A stretch of 64,000 nt of DNA from an uncultured Christensenellaceae bacterium. GTDB taxonomy: Bacteria > Bacillota > Clostridia > Christensenellales > Borkfalkiaceae. Where the stretch lies: contig CAJUOP010000002.1 of NCBI GenBank assembly GCA_910588465.1, forward strand, positions 67,162 to 131,161. Reading direction: 5' to 3'. A model generated the notes under the pieces. The model was not told where the DNA came from and ran no database searches. It saw only the letters and a list, made by a program, of their open reading frames with translations. Within the stretch, counting starts at the first letter, position 1. Each line of letters opens with the position of its first letter. Shown here one piece after another: positions 33,981-41,147 of this stretch. Made by a program: the position numbers and the translations under genes.

Positions 33981-34982
33981 ATGAAAAAAATACGCATCGC
34001 CTGTCTGGCGCTGCTTGCCCCGCTCGCGCTGCTGTGCGCCTGCGCCGCGGGCACGCCTGAGCTTTCGATCGAATCCAACTGGTACGGTCAGACGGGGGAA
34101 CGGCACGTAATTACACCCACGTACGAAAAGCTTGTATACGGGATAAAGTTTACCAAGAGCGAGCAGGCGGAAAAGAGCGGCTATTATTTCACCTACGAAA
34201 ACGGCACGTATATCACCGAGCTGAAGAACGAAACGATTCAGCTGCCCGACGGCGCCAGCGCCATGGGCTATCGGTTTTCGACCACCCTCGAAACGGACGT
34301 GATCGTACGCTATAACGGCGAAACGAGCGAAACGCTGCACGACAGGGTAACGACGTACGCGCTGTTTTTAGACGCAGACAGCGGCTTAAAGCCCGTTAAG
34401 AGCGGGCAAGAGGTGCACTCCACCGTGCCCGCGGGCACGCCCGAAGGCTCGTTCGAGTCGGTGAGCAAGGCGTATATCGAATACGACTATACGATCGCGA
34501 CCGAATACGCCGCCGACCTTTCCGAAGCGTATATGAAGGTGGACAACCTCAACTCGGACAAGGACGACGCGCTCGAACCACAGAAGGTAAAGCTGAAAGG
34601 AAGCGGAACGTACCTGGATAACGAGCAGCTGCTGTTCGCCCTGCGCGGGGTCGATTTTGCGAGCCCTACCTCCTTCCGTTCGATCAATCCCAACTCCAAG
34701 CAGTGCGTGGGAGTGCTGTTTTACGACGCGCCCGTTTCCGTCCGCGAGGTGTGCACATTCTCGCTCGGCGGCGTAAGCGAGGAGCGGACGATAGAGGCTT
34801 ACGAATTCAGTTTAAGATATTCGCAGGAATATTCGGGAGAGCCCAAAAAATTCGTCTATGCGAAAAAAACCTCCCCCACGGACAACGTTTACCGCAACGT
34901 GCTTTTGCGCACCGAGATGCCGGGCATTTACTCGCACGGAAACTTTGTATACGCGCTCACCTCGGCGGAGTTTGCAAAGTAA
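33981..34982 (+). CDS. Hypothetical lipoprotein
   Basis: The 333-residue protein has a lipoprotein signal peptide (basic start, hydrophobic core, lipobox LCAC, Cys ~21). The mature part alternates beta-strand-like stretches with charged turns, for example YYFTYENGTYITELKN, VIVRYNGETSETLHDRVTTYALFLDADSG and YSQEYSGEPKKFVYAKK. No family is recognised. A GGAG ribosome site precedes the ATG at 33981; a longer open frame upstream overlaps addB and is rejected. It is the only clear plus-strand protein gene in the housekeeping part of the window and is bounded by its own promoter and a terminator. Confidence 0.8.
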   Translation: MKKIRIACLALLAPLALLCACAAGTPELSIESNWYGQTGERHVITPTYEKLVYGIKFTKSEQAEKSGYYFTYENGTYITELKNETIQLPDGASAMGYRFSTTLETDVIVRYNGETSETLHDRVTTYALFLDADSGLKPVKSGQEVHSTVPAGTPEGSFESVSKAYIEYDYTIATEYAADLSEAYMKVDNLNSDKDDALEPQKVKLKGSGTYLDNEQLLFALRGVDFASPTSFRSINPNSKQCVGVLFYDAPVSVREVCTFSLGGVSEERTIEAYEFSLRYSQEYSGEPKKFVYAKKTSPTDNVYRNVLLRTEMPGIYSHGNFVYALTSAEFAK

Positions 34983-34995
34983 AAAAAGAGGATAT

Positions 34996-35035
34996 TAAAA
35001 GAGCGTTCACGCAGCATTGCATGAACGCTCTTTTT
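34996..35035. terminator. Bidirectional terminator between convergent genes
   Basis: AAAGAGCGTTCA pairs with TGAACGCTCTTT around a 12-base loop, with T5 on the plus strand and TTTT on the minus strand. It lies between the lipoprotein gene and the end of yraN. Confidence 0.85.
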
Positions 35036-35049
35036 AACAGATAAGATTC

Positions 35050-35409
35050 TCAAATATAAGCGTCCTCGAAATATTCCAGCCCGCCCTCGTAGACGGCGGC
35101 AACGTCGAATCTGCACGGCAGCTCTCGCCGCCGAACGGTGCAAAAATACTTGGCGATCTGGCGGTAGCGTTGCTGTTTTTGCTGTGTGACCGCCTCGGCG
35201 GGAAGTCCGTACACGTCGTTTGCGCGGGCTTTTACCTCTACAAAGCAATACCAACCATCCTTAAAGGCGACGATATCCGCCTCCCCGAAGGGCGTCACGT
35301 AGTTGCGTTCGAGAATTTTATAGCCGTGCTTTTTTAAATATTTTACCGCGGCAGCCTCTCCCTGCCGTCCCAGAATTTTTTTACGAAGGTCTTTCGATGA
35401 ATCGGGCAT
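35050..35409 (-). CDS. yraN: YraN/UPF0102 family predicted endonuclease
   Basis: The 119-residue protein fits the compact UPF0102 fold, related to Holliday-junction resolvases. The readable active-site pattern is GRQGEAAAVKYLKKHGY (~12-28), PFGEADIVA (Asp ~44) and CFVEVKAR (Glu/Lys ~54-56), a PD-(D/E)XK arrangement. Its cellular role is not well established. The ATG at 35409 has GGAGGCGGG upstream and lies inside the end of rnhB, giving a 67-base overlap. A longer frame back into rnhB is a shadow. Last gene of the tmk operon. Confidence 0.88.
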   Translation of the reverse strand: MPDSSKDLRKKILGRQGEAAAVKYLKKHGYKILERNYVTPFGEADIVAFKDGWYCFVEVKARANDVYGLPAEAVTQQKQQRYRQIAKYFCTVRRRELPCRFDVAAVYEGGLEYFEDAYI

Positions 35410-35969
35410 ATTCCCGCCTCCTGAATCGCGCGGATATGCTCCGCCGTGCCGTAGCCTGCATTGTGGTCGAATCCGTATTCGGGATAGCTGCGCGCATATG
35501 CCGCCATCAGCGCGTCTCTGTACGTTTTGGCGAGAATGCTCGCCGCGCCGATGGAACAGACGAGCGCGTCCCCCTTTACGATACTTTTCTGCGGGATCGC
35601 AATATCCAGCGTCATGTTGCCGTCCGTCAGCACAAAGTCGGCGACGGGAGACAGCCGCTCCACGGCGCGTTTCATGCAAAGACGGGTCGCCTGCAAAATG
35701 TTTACGCGGTCGATCGTCTCCGCATCCACTTCCTCCACAGCGTAGCCGCGGGCAGCTTTTTTGATTTGCTCCGCCAGCGCTTCCCGCTTTTTGGCGGAAA
35801 GCTTTTTACTGTCGTTGATCCCCAAAACGCGCCGCTCCTCTTTGAGCGGCAGAATTACGGCGGCGCACACCACGGGACCCGCCAATGGTCCCCTGCCCAC
35901 TTCGTCCACGCCCGCGACCGAACAAAAGCCCTTTTTAAAATATTCTTTTTCCAACGTAAGCTCGTCCAT
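35343..35969 (-). CDS. rnhB: Ribonuclease HII
   Basis: The 208-residue protein removes ribonucleotides from RNA:DNA hybrids and misincorporated ribonucleotides in DNA. The family signature GVDEVGRGPLAGPVV (~19-33) holds the first catalytic Asp and Glu; later acidic residues are in VLTDGNMTL and the GYGTAEH segment near the end. Length is typical of RNase HII (200-260 residues). Its ATG overlaps the rbgA stop by one base (TAATG), so translation is coupled. The rbgA-rnhB-yraN order is common in Firmicutes. Confidence 0.95.
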   Translation of the reverse strand: MDELTLEKEYFKKGFCSVAGVDEVGRGPLAGPVVCAAVILPLKEERRVLGINDSKKLSAKKREALAEQIKKAARGYAVEEVDAETIDRVNILQATRLCMKRAVERLSPVADFVLTDGNMTLDIAIPQKSIVKGDALVCSIGAASILAKTYRDALMAAYARSYPEYGFDHNAGYGTAEHIRAIQEAGICPIHRKTFVKKFWDGRERLPR

Positions 35970-36826
35970 TACAACAACCCCGCCGAAATCAAATCCTCTT
36001 TCCCGTCCAGACAGACGCGCTGCAATTTCCCCTTACGGAAATCGTCGATCACGGCGCGCTCCCCGCGTTCGTAATCGAATTCCCCTCTGCGGAGAATCAT
36101 TCCGCGGCGCGTGCATACCCGTTCGAGCATTTCGAGCGGCGTTCCCCCCTCGATGCCGTAGCGCTCCTCAAGCGCGGCGGGATACTTTTCCCACAGCTCT
36201 TCCAAAAGCGCCAGCGCGATCTCGTCCGCCTCTAAAATATCGTCGTTGATACATCCGAGGTATGCAAGCCTGCGCGCCAGAATCTGATTTTCGCACGAGG
36301 GCGGCATTGTGCCGGGGGTATCCAACAGCTCGAACCCGCCGCACTTCACCCACTGCTTGGCGCGCGTCACGCCCGCCTTATCGCCCGTGATTGCCTTCTT
36401 GGCGCCCGAAAGCAGGTTGATAACCGTGCTCTTGCCCGTATTCGGCACGCCCGCGATCAAAAAGCGCAACGGCTTTTGCGATCCCTTTTCCCTCAGCCGC
36501 GCCGCCTTCTCCGCCACGAGCGCGTTCATCGCCGTTTGCAGCGCGCGCAGTCCCGCAGAGGAGTTCGCCGCGATTTTAACGGCGTTTTGTCCCGCGGCGC
36601 GCAACAGCGACACGATCCCGTCCGCCTTGCCGTCCGCCAGATCGCCCTTATTCAATAAAAAAAGCACGGGCTTGTTGCCCGCCATGCTCTTTAACCGCGG
36701 GTTATAGGTAGCGGCGGGCGCGCGGGCGTCCAACACGAACACCACGGCGTCGCACAGCTTTAAATTATCTTCCATCATGCGCATGGCTTTCGCCATGTGC
36801 CCGGGATACCACTGTATTGTTTTCAT
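35969..36826 (-). CDS. rbgA: Ribosome biogenesis GTPase RbgA (YlqF)
   Basis: The 285-residue circularly permuted GTPase opens with IQWYPGHMAKAMR (~4-16), characteristic of the family. The G4 motif (FLLNKGDLAD) comes first, then G1 (GVPNTGKST) and G3 (DTPG). A C-terminal helical domain contacts the ribosome. RbgA promotes late maturation of the 50S subunit in Bacillus. It lies 10 bases downstream of trmD in the tmk-rimM-trmD operon, in keeping with an RNA and ribosome maturation cluster. Confidence 0.96.
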   Translation of the reverse strand: MKTIQWYPGHMAKAMRMMEDNLKLCDAVVFVLDARAPAATYNPRLKSMAGNKPVLFLLNKGDLADGKADGIVSLLRAAGQNAVKIAANSSAGLRALQTAMNALVAEKAARLREKGSQKPLRFLIAGVPNTGKSTVINLLSGAKKAITGDKAGVTRAKQWVKCGGFELLDTPGTMPPSCENQILARRLAYLGCINDDILEADEIALALLEELWEKYPAALEERYGIEGGTPLEMLERVCTRRGMILRRGEFDYERGERAVIDDFRKGKLQRVCLDGKEDLISAGLL

Positions 36827-36836
36827 AAGACTTTGT

Positions 36837-37502
36837 TCACTTTAACAAATCGGGTCTGTTCTTTCTTGTGATCGCGAGCGACTGCTCCCTGCGCCACTTA
36901 TCGATTTCGGCGTGATTGCCGCTGCGCAGAACCTCGGGCACGGTAAGCCCGCGGTATTCCACGGGGCGGGTGTAGTGCGGATATTCGAGCAGATTTTCCG
37001 AAAAGCTCTCCTGCACCAGCGATTCGGGCGAAAGCACGCCGTCCACGTAACGCGCCACGCAGTCGATCAGCACCATGGCGGGAAGCTCTCCGCCCGTAAG
37101 CACGTAATCGCCGATGGAAATTTCCTCGTCGATAAACAAGTCGATCGCGCGTTGATCCACGCCCTCGTAATGCCCGCACAGCAGCACCAGATGCTCGCAT
37201 TCGACAAACGAGAACACCTGCTCCTGCTTCAACGTTCTGCCCTTGGGCGAAAGATAGATCCTGCGCGCCCTATGCTCGGGGTCTGCCGCCTCGATCGCGC
37301 TCCCCACGGGCTGCGCCGTCATCACCATTCCCGCGCCGCCGCCGAACGGGTAATCGTCGCACTTCAAGTGCTTGTCCTGCGTAAAATCGCGCAGATTCAG
37401 CACTTCGATTTTCAATTTTCCGTCCCGTTTGGCTCTGCCTAAAATGCTTTCGTTCAAGGCGGAGAACATTTCGGGAAACAACGTAAGCACGGTAATCTTC
37501 AT
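36837..37502 (-). CDS. trmD: tRNA (guanine37-N1)-methyltransferase
   Basis: The 221-residue SPOUT methyltransferase adds a methyl group to G37 of tRNAs reading CNN codons to prevent frameshifting. Knot-forming motifs are clear: LTLFPEMF (~5-12), YPFGGGAGMVM (~52-62), LLCGHYEGVDQR (~108-119) and DYVLTGGELPAM (~131-143). Its ATG overlaps the upstream ABC permease stop as ATGA. In most bacteria trmD directly follows rimM; here an ABC transporter pair is placed between them. Confidence 0.97.
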   Translation of the reverse strand: MKITVLTLFPEMFSALNESILGRAKRDGKLKIEVLNLRDFTQDKHLKCDDYPFGGGAGMVMTAQPVGSAIEAADPEHRARRIYLSPKGRTLKQEQVFSFVECEHLVLLCGHYEGVDQRAIDLFIDEEISIGDYVLTGGELPAMVLIDCVARYVDGVLSPESLVQESFSENLLEYPHYTRPVEYRGLTVPEVLRSGNHAEIDKWRREQSLAITRKNRPDLLK

Positions 37503-38281
37503 GAAATCATGTTCACCTTATTCGTTAAAATATACCGCACGGCAAAGAAGCTACCCACGTCCGCCGCGGAAACGATCACAATCAACATCCAAAGCAGCAA
37601 ATGCGGCGAAACGTCGACTGCGATCCTTATAAAAACCGTAAGAAAGAGCGAGCTGAGCATATTCAGCACAAAGATACCGCCGAAAAAGATAAACACCATG
37701 ATCAGCTTTCTGTTTTTAACGGTAAACAGCTGCGCGATCGAAATCACGAGGTAGCAAATAAGAATCCCCGCGGGAATAGAAACCAAAAATAAAATCGCAA
37801 ATTCCACAAAGGCAAGCGGCTCCTGTTGCGCGGCAATAGCGATCCCCTCCCAAAGTTCGCCGAAAAATTGTCCGAGCGAAGCGTAAAATTCCGCAGGCAA
37901 ACCGATAAAAAACACCGTTGCGGAAAGAGCGCATGCCGCCGCGCCGAACAGCATGACGACGAGCGCGGACAAGAGCTTCGCCCAAATCAGCTGACCGGCG
38001 GTCGCGGGAATAGAGAGCGTTAAATACCCTTCCCCCGTGAACAGCGATTTATAAAAGCGCGAAGCGCTCATAAAGAAACAAACCAGACTCGTCGCACCGA
38101 GCGCGCCTATGTAAAACGTGGTAAGCGTAATCATTACCCACGGGACCGAGGAGCCTTCCGCTCCGCTGTTTGCCGCAATGCTTATCCTTAAAAGCACCGC
38201 CAGCGCGACCGCCGCGACCGCGGGGATATATACGATACGGAACAGTGCGATCAGCTCGTGCTTTATCAGTTTTTTTACCAT
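37499..38281 (-). CDS. ABC transporter permease subunit inserted between rimM and trmD
   Basis: The 260-residue integral membrane protein has about six hydrophobic helices (~15-37, 50-80, 100-135, 140-165, 180-210, 225-250). The start is IKHELIALFR, as often seen in ABC-2-type permeases whose N-terminus packs against the ATPase. No substrate-binding motif is visible. It overlaps the ATPase gene by seven bases and trmD by four, so it is embedded in the operon. Strong GGGAGG precedes the ATG. A longer frame that reads back through the ATPase gene is rejected. Confidence 0.82.
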   Translation of the reverse strand: MVKKLIKHELIALFRIVYIPAVAAVALAVLLRISIAANSGAEGSSVPWVMITLTTFYIGALGATSLVCFFMSASRFYKSLFTGEGYLTLSIPATAGQLIWAKLLSALVVMLFGAAACALSATVFFIGLPAEFYASLGQFFGELWEGIAIAAQQEPLAFVEFAILFLVSIPAGILICYLVISIAQLFTVKNRKLIMVFIFFGGIFVLNMLSSLFLTVFIRIAVDVSPHLLLWMLIVIVSAADVGSFFAVRYILTNKVNMIS

Positions 38282-38973
38282 CTGAACACCTCCCGAAACA
38301 GTCTGTCGAGCGTTTGTCCCTCTTCCTTGCACAGCTCCTCCTTTCTGCCCGAAAGCGCCACCGTGCCGCGATTCAAGAAAATCGCATACGTTAAAATCGG
38401 CTCGATATCGGCAATGAGGTGCGTGCACAAAAATACGGTGGAGTTTTCGGGGCGGTAATTCATAATGGTATCCAAAATAAAGTCCCGCGCGGCGGGATCC
38501 ACGCCTGCGATCGGCTCGTCGAGAATAAAGAGCTTTGCGTCCCGCGCCATGGTAAGGATCAGCCCGAGCTTTTCTTGGTTGCCCTTGGAAAGCGTCTTGA
38601 TTTTCTGCTTCATGCCGATGCCTAAGCGGGTGAGCATATTCTCCGCCTTATCCCTGCGGAAATCCGCAAAAAAGTCGGCGCTGTAAGCGACCGCCTGCTC
38701 CACGCGCATCCAGTCGGATAAAAAGTTTTTATCGGGCAGATACGCCGTGACCGCTTTGGTAACGGGGCTCGGCTTTTGTCCGTCCACTAAGATCCGACCG
38801 CACGAGGGCTGCAGCATTCCCATGGCAAGCTTTATAAGGGTGGATTTGCCGCTTCCGTTCGGACCGAGCAGCCCTACGACCCCGCCCGCTTCCACGCGGA
38901 AAGAAACGTTAAACAGCGCGGGCGTCTGCCCGTAATTCTTCGTTAACGCGTCGCACTCCAAAATCGCGCTCAT
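38275..38973 (-). CDS. ABC transporter ATP-binding protein (YtrB/EcsA-like)
   Basis: The 232-residue ATPase has Walker A GPNGSGKST (~38-46), a non-canonical signature LSKGNQEK, Walker B LFILDEPIAGVD and H-loop THL. The LSKG signature and short size resemble YtrB/EcsA-type exporters. It pairs with the permease just downstream (seven-base overlap). It follows rimM by 12 bases. Family members export or protect against peptides and cell-wall drugs; that is only a guess here. Confidence 0.9.
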   Translation of the reverse strand: MSAILECDALTKNYGQTPALFNVSFRVEAGGVVGLLGPNGSGKSTLIKLAMGMLQPSCGRILVDGQKPSPVTKAVTAYLPDKNFLSDWMRVEQAVAYSADFFADFRRDKAENMLTRLGIGMKQKIKTLSKGNQEKLGLILTMARDAKLFILDEPIAGVDPAARDFILDTIMNYRPENSTVFLCTHLIADIEPILTYAIFLNRGTVALSGRKEELCKEEGQTLDRLFREVFRW

Positions 38974-38985
38974 GCTATTTCCTCC

Positions 38986-39483
38986 TTATAAAACGGCGAC
39001 CTCGTAAAACCGCTTTTTATCGACCGAAATTCGCTTTTGCGCAACGTCGATTTGCGTGATCACGCCGCGCACGGCGGGGAAAAGAATTTCCTTTTCGCCG
39101 TCTTTTAACGTATAGATATCCGTCGCCGCCTGCCTGATATCGGACAGTACGCCCAAGCGCTCGCCCTCTTCGGTAAAAATCTCGCTCTCCAACAGATCGG
39201 CGATATAATACCTGCCCTCTTCGGGCTCGGGCGCCTCTTCGCGGGGCACCGTAATCTTTTTCCCGCGCAACAGCTCCGCCGCGTTCCTGTCGTGCACGCC
39301 GCGCAGCCCCAGATATGCCTCGCCCGCGCCCGCACGCACGGACAGTATTTTATATTCCTCGCCGTCTAAAAAAATACGCTTGAACCGCTTAAAGTCCTCC
39401 GCGCAGTCCGTAAACGGCTTTACCTTGATTTCGCCGCGGATCCCCTGCGGCTTTAATACCTCGCCTACGATAAGCTCCTTCAT
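38986..39483 (-). CDS. rimM: Ribosome maturation factor RimM
   Basis: The 165-residue protein assists 16S rRNA processing and 30S assembly by binding S19. The N-terminal beta barrel starts ELIVGEVLKPQGIRGEIKVKPFTD (signature G-x4-GI/LRGE). The C-terminal PRC-barrel has YYIADLLESEIFTEEGERLGVL and KEILFPAVRGVITQID. I place the start at the ATG at 39483, which overlaps the tmk stop as ATGA; a GTG three codons upstream is possible but less likely. The following genes are an ABC pair and then trmD. Confidence 0.93.
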   Translation of the reverse strand: MKELIVGEVLKPQGIRGEIKVKPFTDCAEDFKRFKRIFLDGEEYKILSVRAGAGEAYLGLRGVHDRNAAELLRGKKITVPREEAPEPEEGRYYIADLLESEIFTEEGERLGVLSDIRQAATDIYTLKDGEKEILFPAVRGVITQIDVAQKRISVDKKRFYEVAVL

Positions 39484-40109
39484 TCCCGCCACCCGAACAG
39501 TCCGTTTACCGCCTTGCGGATCTTCTCCTGCGTGTCCCGCTTGTCCGCCTCGCTAACAACCGTCGCCACGTTTTCCTCGGGAAACCGCGCGATCAGATCG
39601 AGATAGTTTTTGCGGATTTTTTTTTGCCGTTCCACCGTCTCGTACCGCTCCGTTTCTCCTCGACCCATCACGCGCTCCATCGAATCCTCCGCGTCGAGAT
39701 ACAAAAACACGGTCAAATCGGGCTTTAACGCCTCGCGGGCGGGGCGGTTGAGCTCTATTACCCATTCGAGCGGCACGAAGCCGCCGTTATAGGCGAACGA
39801 CGAAAGATAGTATCTGTCACAGAGCACGTTCACGCCCTCGTTCAGCTTTTTTAAAATGCCGTTTACGGGGTTGTGGATATGGTCTAACCTGTCCGCCGCG
39901 AACAGCGCGGCGATGGTGTGCTCGTCCGCGTCGATCCGCCCCGTAAGGCAGGAGCGCAGCAGCGAGCCCACGGGCGAATCGGTCGGCTCGTGCGTCAAAT
40001 AACACCGCGCCCCCCTTTCGTTTAAATAGGAGGCAAGCATTTTCATCTGCGTGCTCTTTCCGCTTCCGTCCGTTCCCTCGAAAACGATAAATTTTCCTCT
40101 GTTTTTCAT
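39480..40109 (-). CDS. tmk: Thymidylate kinase
   Basis: The 209-residue enzyme phosphorylates dTMP to dTDP. Visible are P-loop FEGTDGSGKST (~10-20), the DRY motif in VLCDRYYLSS (~97-106), and the LID-region RGETERYE. Length is normal (~205-215). It is the first gene of the operon. The start codon is only six bases from a perfect -10 box, so no ribosome site can be present on the predicted transcript. No internal start would keep the P-loop strand intact, which makes leaderless translation the simplest reading. Confidence 0.95.
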   Translation of the reverse strand: MKNRGKFIVFEGTDGSGKSTQMKMLASYLNERGARCYLTHEPTDSPVGSLLRSCLTGRIDADEHTIAALFAADRLDHIHNPVNGILKKLNEGVNVLCDRYYLSSFAYNGGFVPLEWVIELNRPAREALKPDLTVFLYLDAEDSMERVMGRGETERYETVERQKKIRKNYLDLIARFPEENVATVVSEADKRDTQEKIRKAVNGLFGWRE

Positions 40110-40115
40110 ACCCGA

Positions 40116-40144
40116 ATTATACCATACCTTTTTCCGCCTGTCAA
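40116..40144 (-). promoter_or_regulatory. Perfect-consensus promoter giving a leaderless tmk transcript
   Basis: TTGACA (40139-40144) and TATAAT (40116-40121) are separated by exactly 17 bases. Six bases separate the -10 from the A of the tmk ATG, so the expected transcription start coincides with the start codon. Confidence 0.88.
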
Positions 40145-40151
40145 GAGCGGA

Positions 40152-41147
40152 TTATTTCAGCCACTGCATAAACGCCTTAAACGCGGAGGGAAGGGCGTAC
40201 GCCGTCCGAATCGTTTCCGCGCTCTCCCAAACGTATTGCGGATAAAACTCCTCCGCTTCGGCGAGCTTGCCCGTCATGTGCCATTCCACATGCGTGAATA
40301 CGTGCCTGGCGCGCTTTAACGCGATTATCTCCCCGAGCGCGGGCGCGCTCCCCTCGAAGAACGGGAACTGCCACAAGCCCGCAAGCAGCCCCTTTTCCGT
40401 CCGCTTTTCCAGCGCGTATCTGCCCTCCCGCCGTAGCACGAGCACCTCTGCGTTCACGATTTTCCGCGCCCGCTTTTCGTTCTTTACGGGGAAGCGTTCC
40501 TCCTCTCCCGCACGGTGCGCGCGGCAAAGCTCCTCCCACGGACACTGCCCGCAGAGCGGCTTGCCGTTTGGCACGCACACGATGGCGCCCAACTCCATGA
40601 GCGCCTGACAAAAATCCCCCGCCTCGGCGGGATAAACCCGCTTTAACCTTTCCGAAAACTCCGCCCTCGTTTTAGGATCGTCGGTATTGCTCTCGTCCGC
40701 AAACAGGCGGGTGAGGATACGCAGCACGTTGCCGTCTACGGCAGGGCAGGGCAGATCGTAGGCGATCGAACAGATTGCGCCCGCAGTGTAATCGCCCACG
40801 CCCGCAAGCGAGCGCACCCCCTCCCACGTTGAGGGAAAACCTTGTTCCGCGACCGTTTTCGCCGCCTTGTGCAAATTACGCGCGCGGGAATAATAACCCA
40901 AGCCCTCCCACGCCTTTAACACCTCTTCCTCGCTTGCGGCGGCAAGCGCCTCCGCCGTGGGAAACTTTTGCAGAAAGCGCAGATAATAGTCCTTCACCGC
41001 CTCCACCCGCGTCTGTTGCAGCATGATCTCGGATACCCATATCCGATAAGGATCGCGCGTGCCCCTCCACGGAAGCGTGCGTTTAGAAATACGGTACCAC
41101 TCGGTTAAAAGCGGTACCGCGGTTTGCAATAAAGTCGAGTCGTCCAT
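40152..41147 (-). CDS. mutY: A/G-specific adenine glycosylase MutY
   Basis: The 331-residue enzyme removes adenine mispaired with 8-oxoguanine. Visible are catalytic Glu in SEIMLQQTRVE (~36-46), the helix-hairpin-helix GVGDYTAGAICSIAY with catalytic Asp in PAVDGNVLRIL, and the iron-sulfur cluster ligands C-x6-C-x2-C-x5-C in CVPNGKPLCGQCPWEELC. The C-terminal ~100 residues form the NUDIX-like 8-oxoG recognition domain. The ATG overlaps the fhs stop by one base (TAATG), so it is cotranscribed with fhs. Confidence 0.95.
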   Translation of the reverse strand: MDDSTLLQTAVPLLTEWYRISKRTLPWRGTRDPYRIWVSEIMLQQTRVEAVKDYYLRFLQKFPTAEALAAASEEEVLKAWEGLGYYSRARNLHKAAKTVAEQGFPSTWEGVRSLAGVGDYTAGAICSIAYDLPCPAVDGNVLRILTRLFADESNTDDPKTRAEFSERLKRVYPAEAGDFCQALMELGAIVCVPNGKPLCGQCPWEELCRAHRAGEEERFPVKNEKRARKIVNAEVLVLRREGRYALEKRTEKGLLAGLWQFPFFEGSAPALGEIIALKRARHVFTHVEWHMTGKLAEAEEFYPQYVWESAETIRTAYALPSAFKAFMQWLK

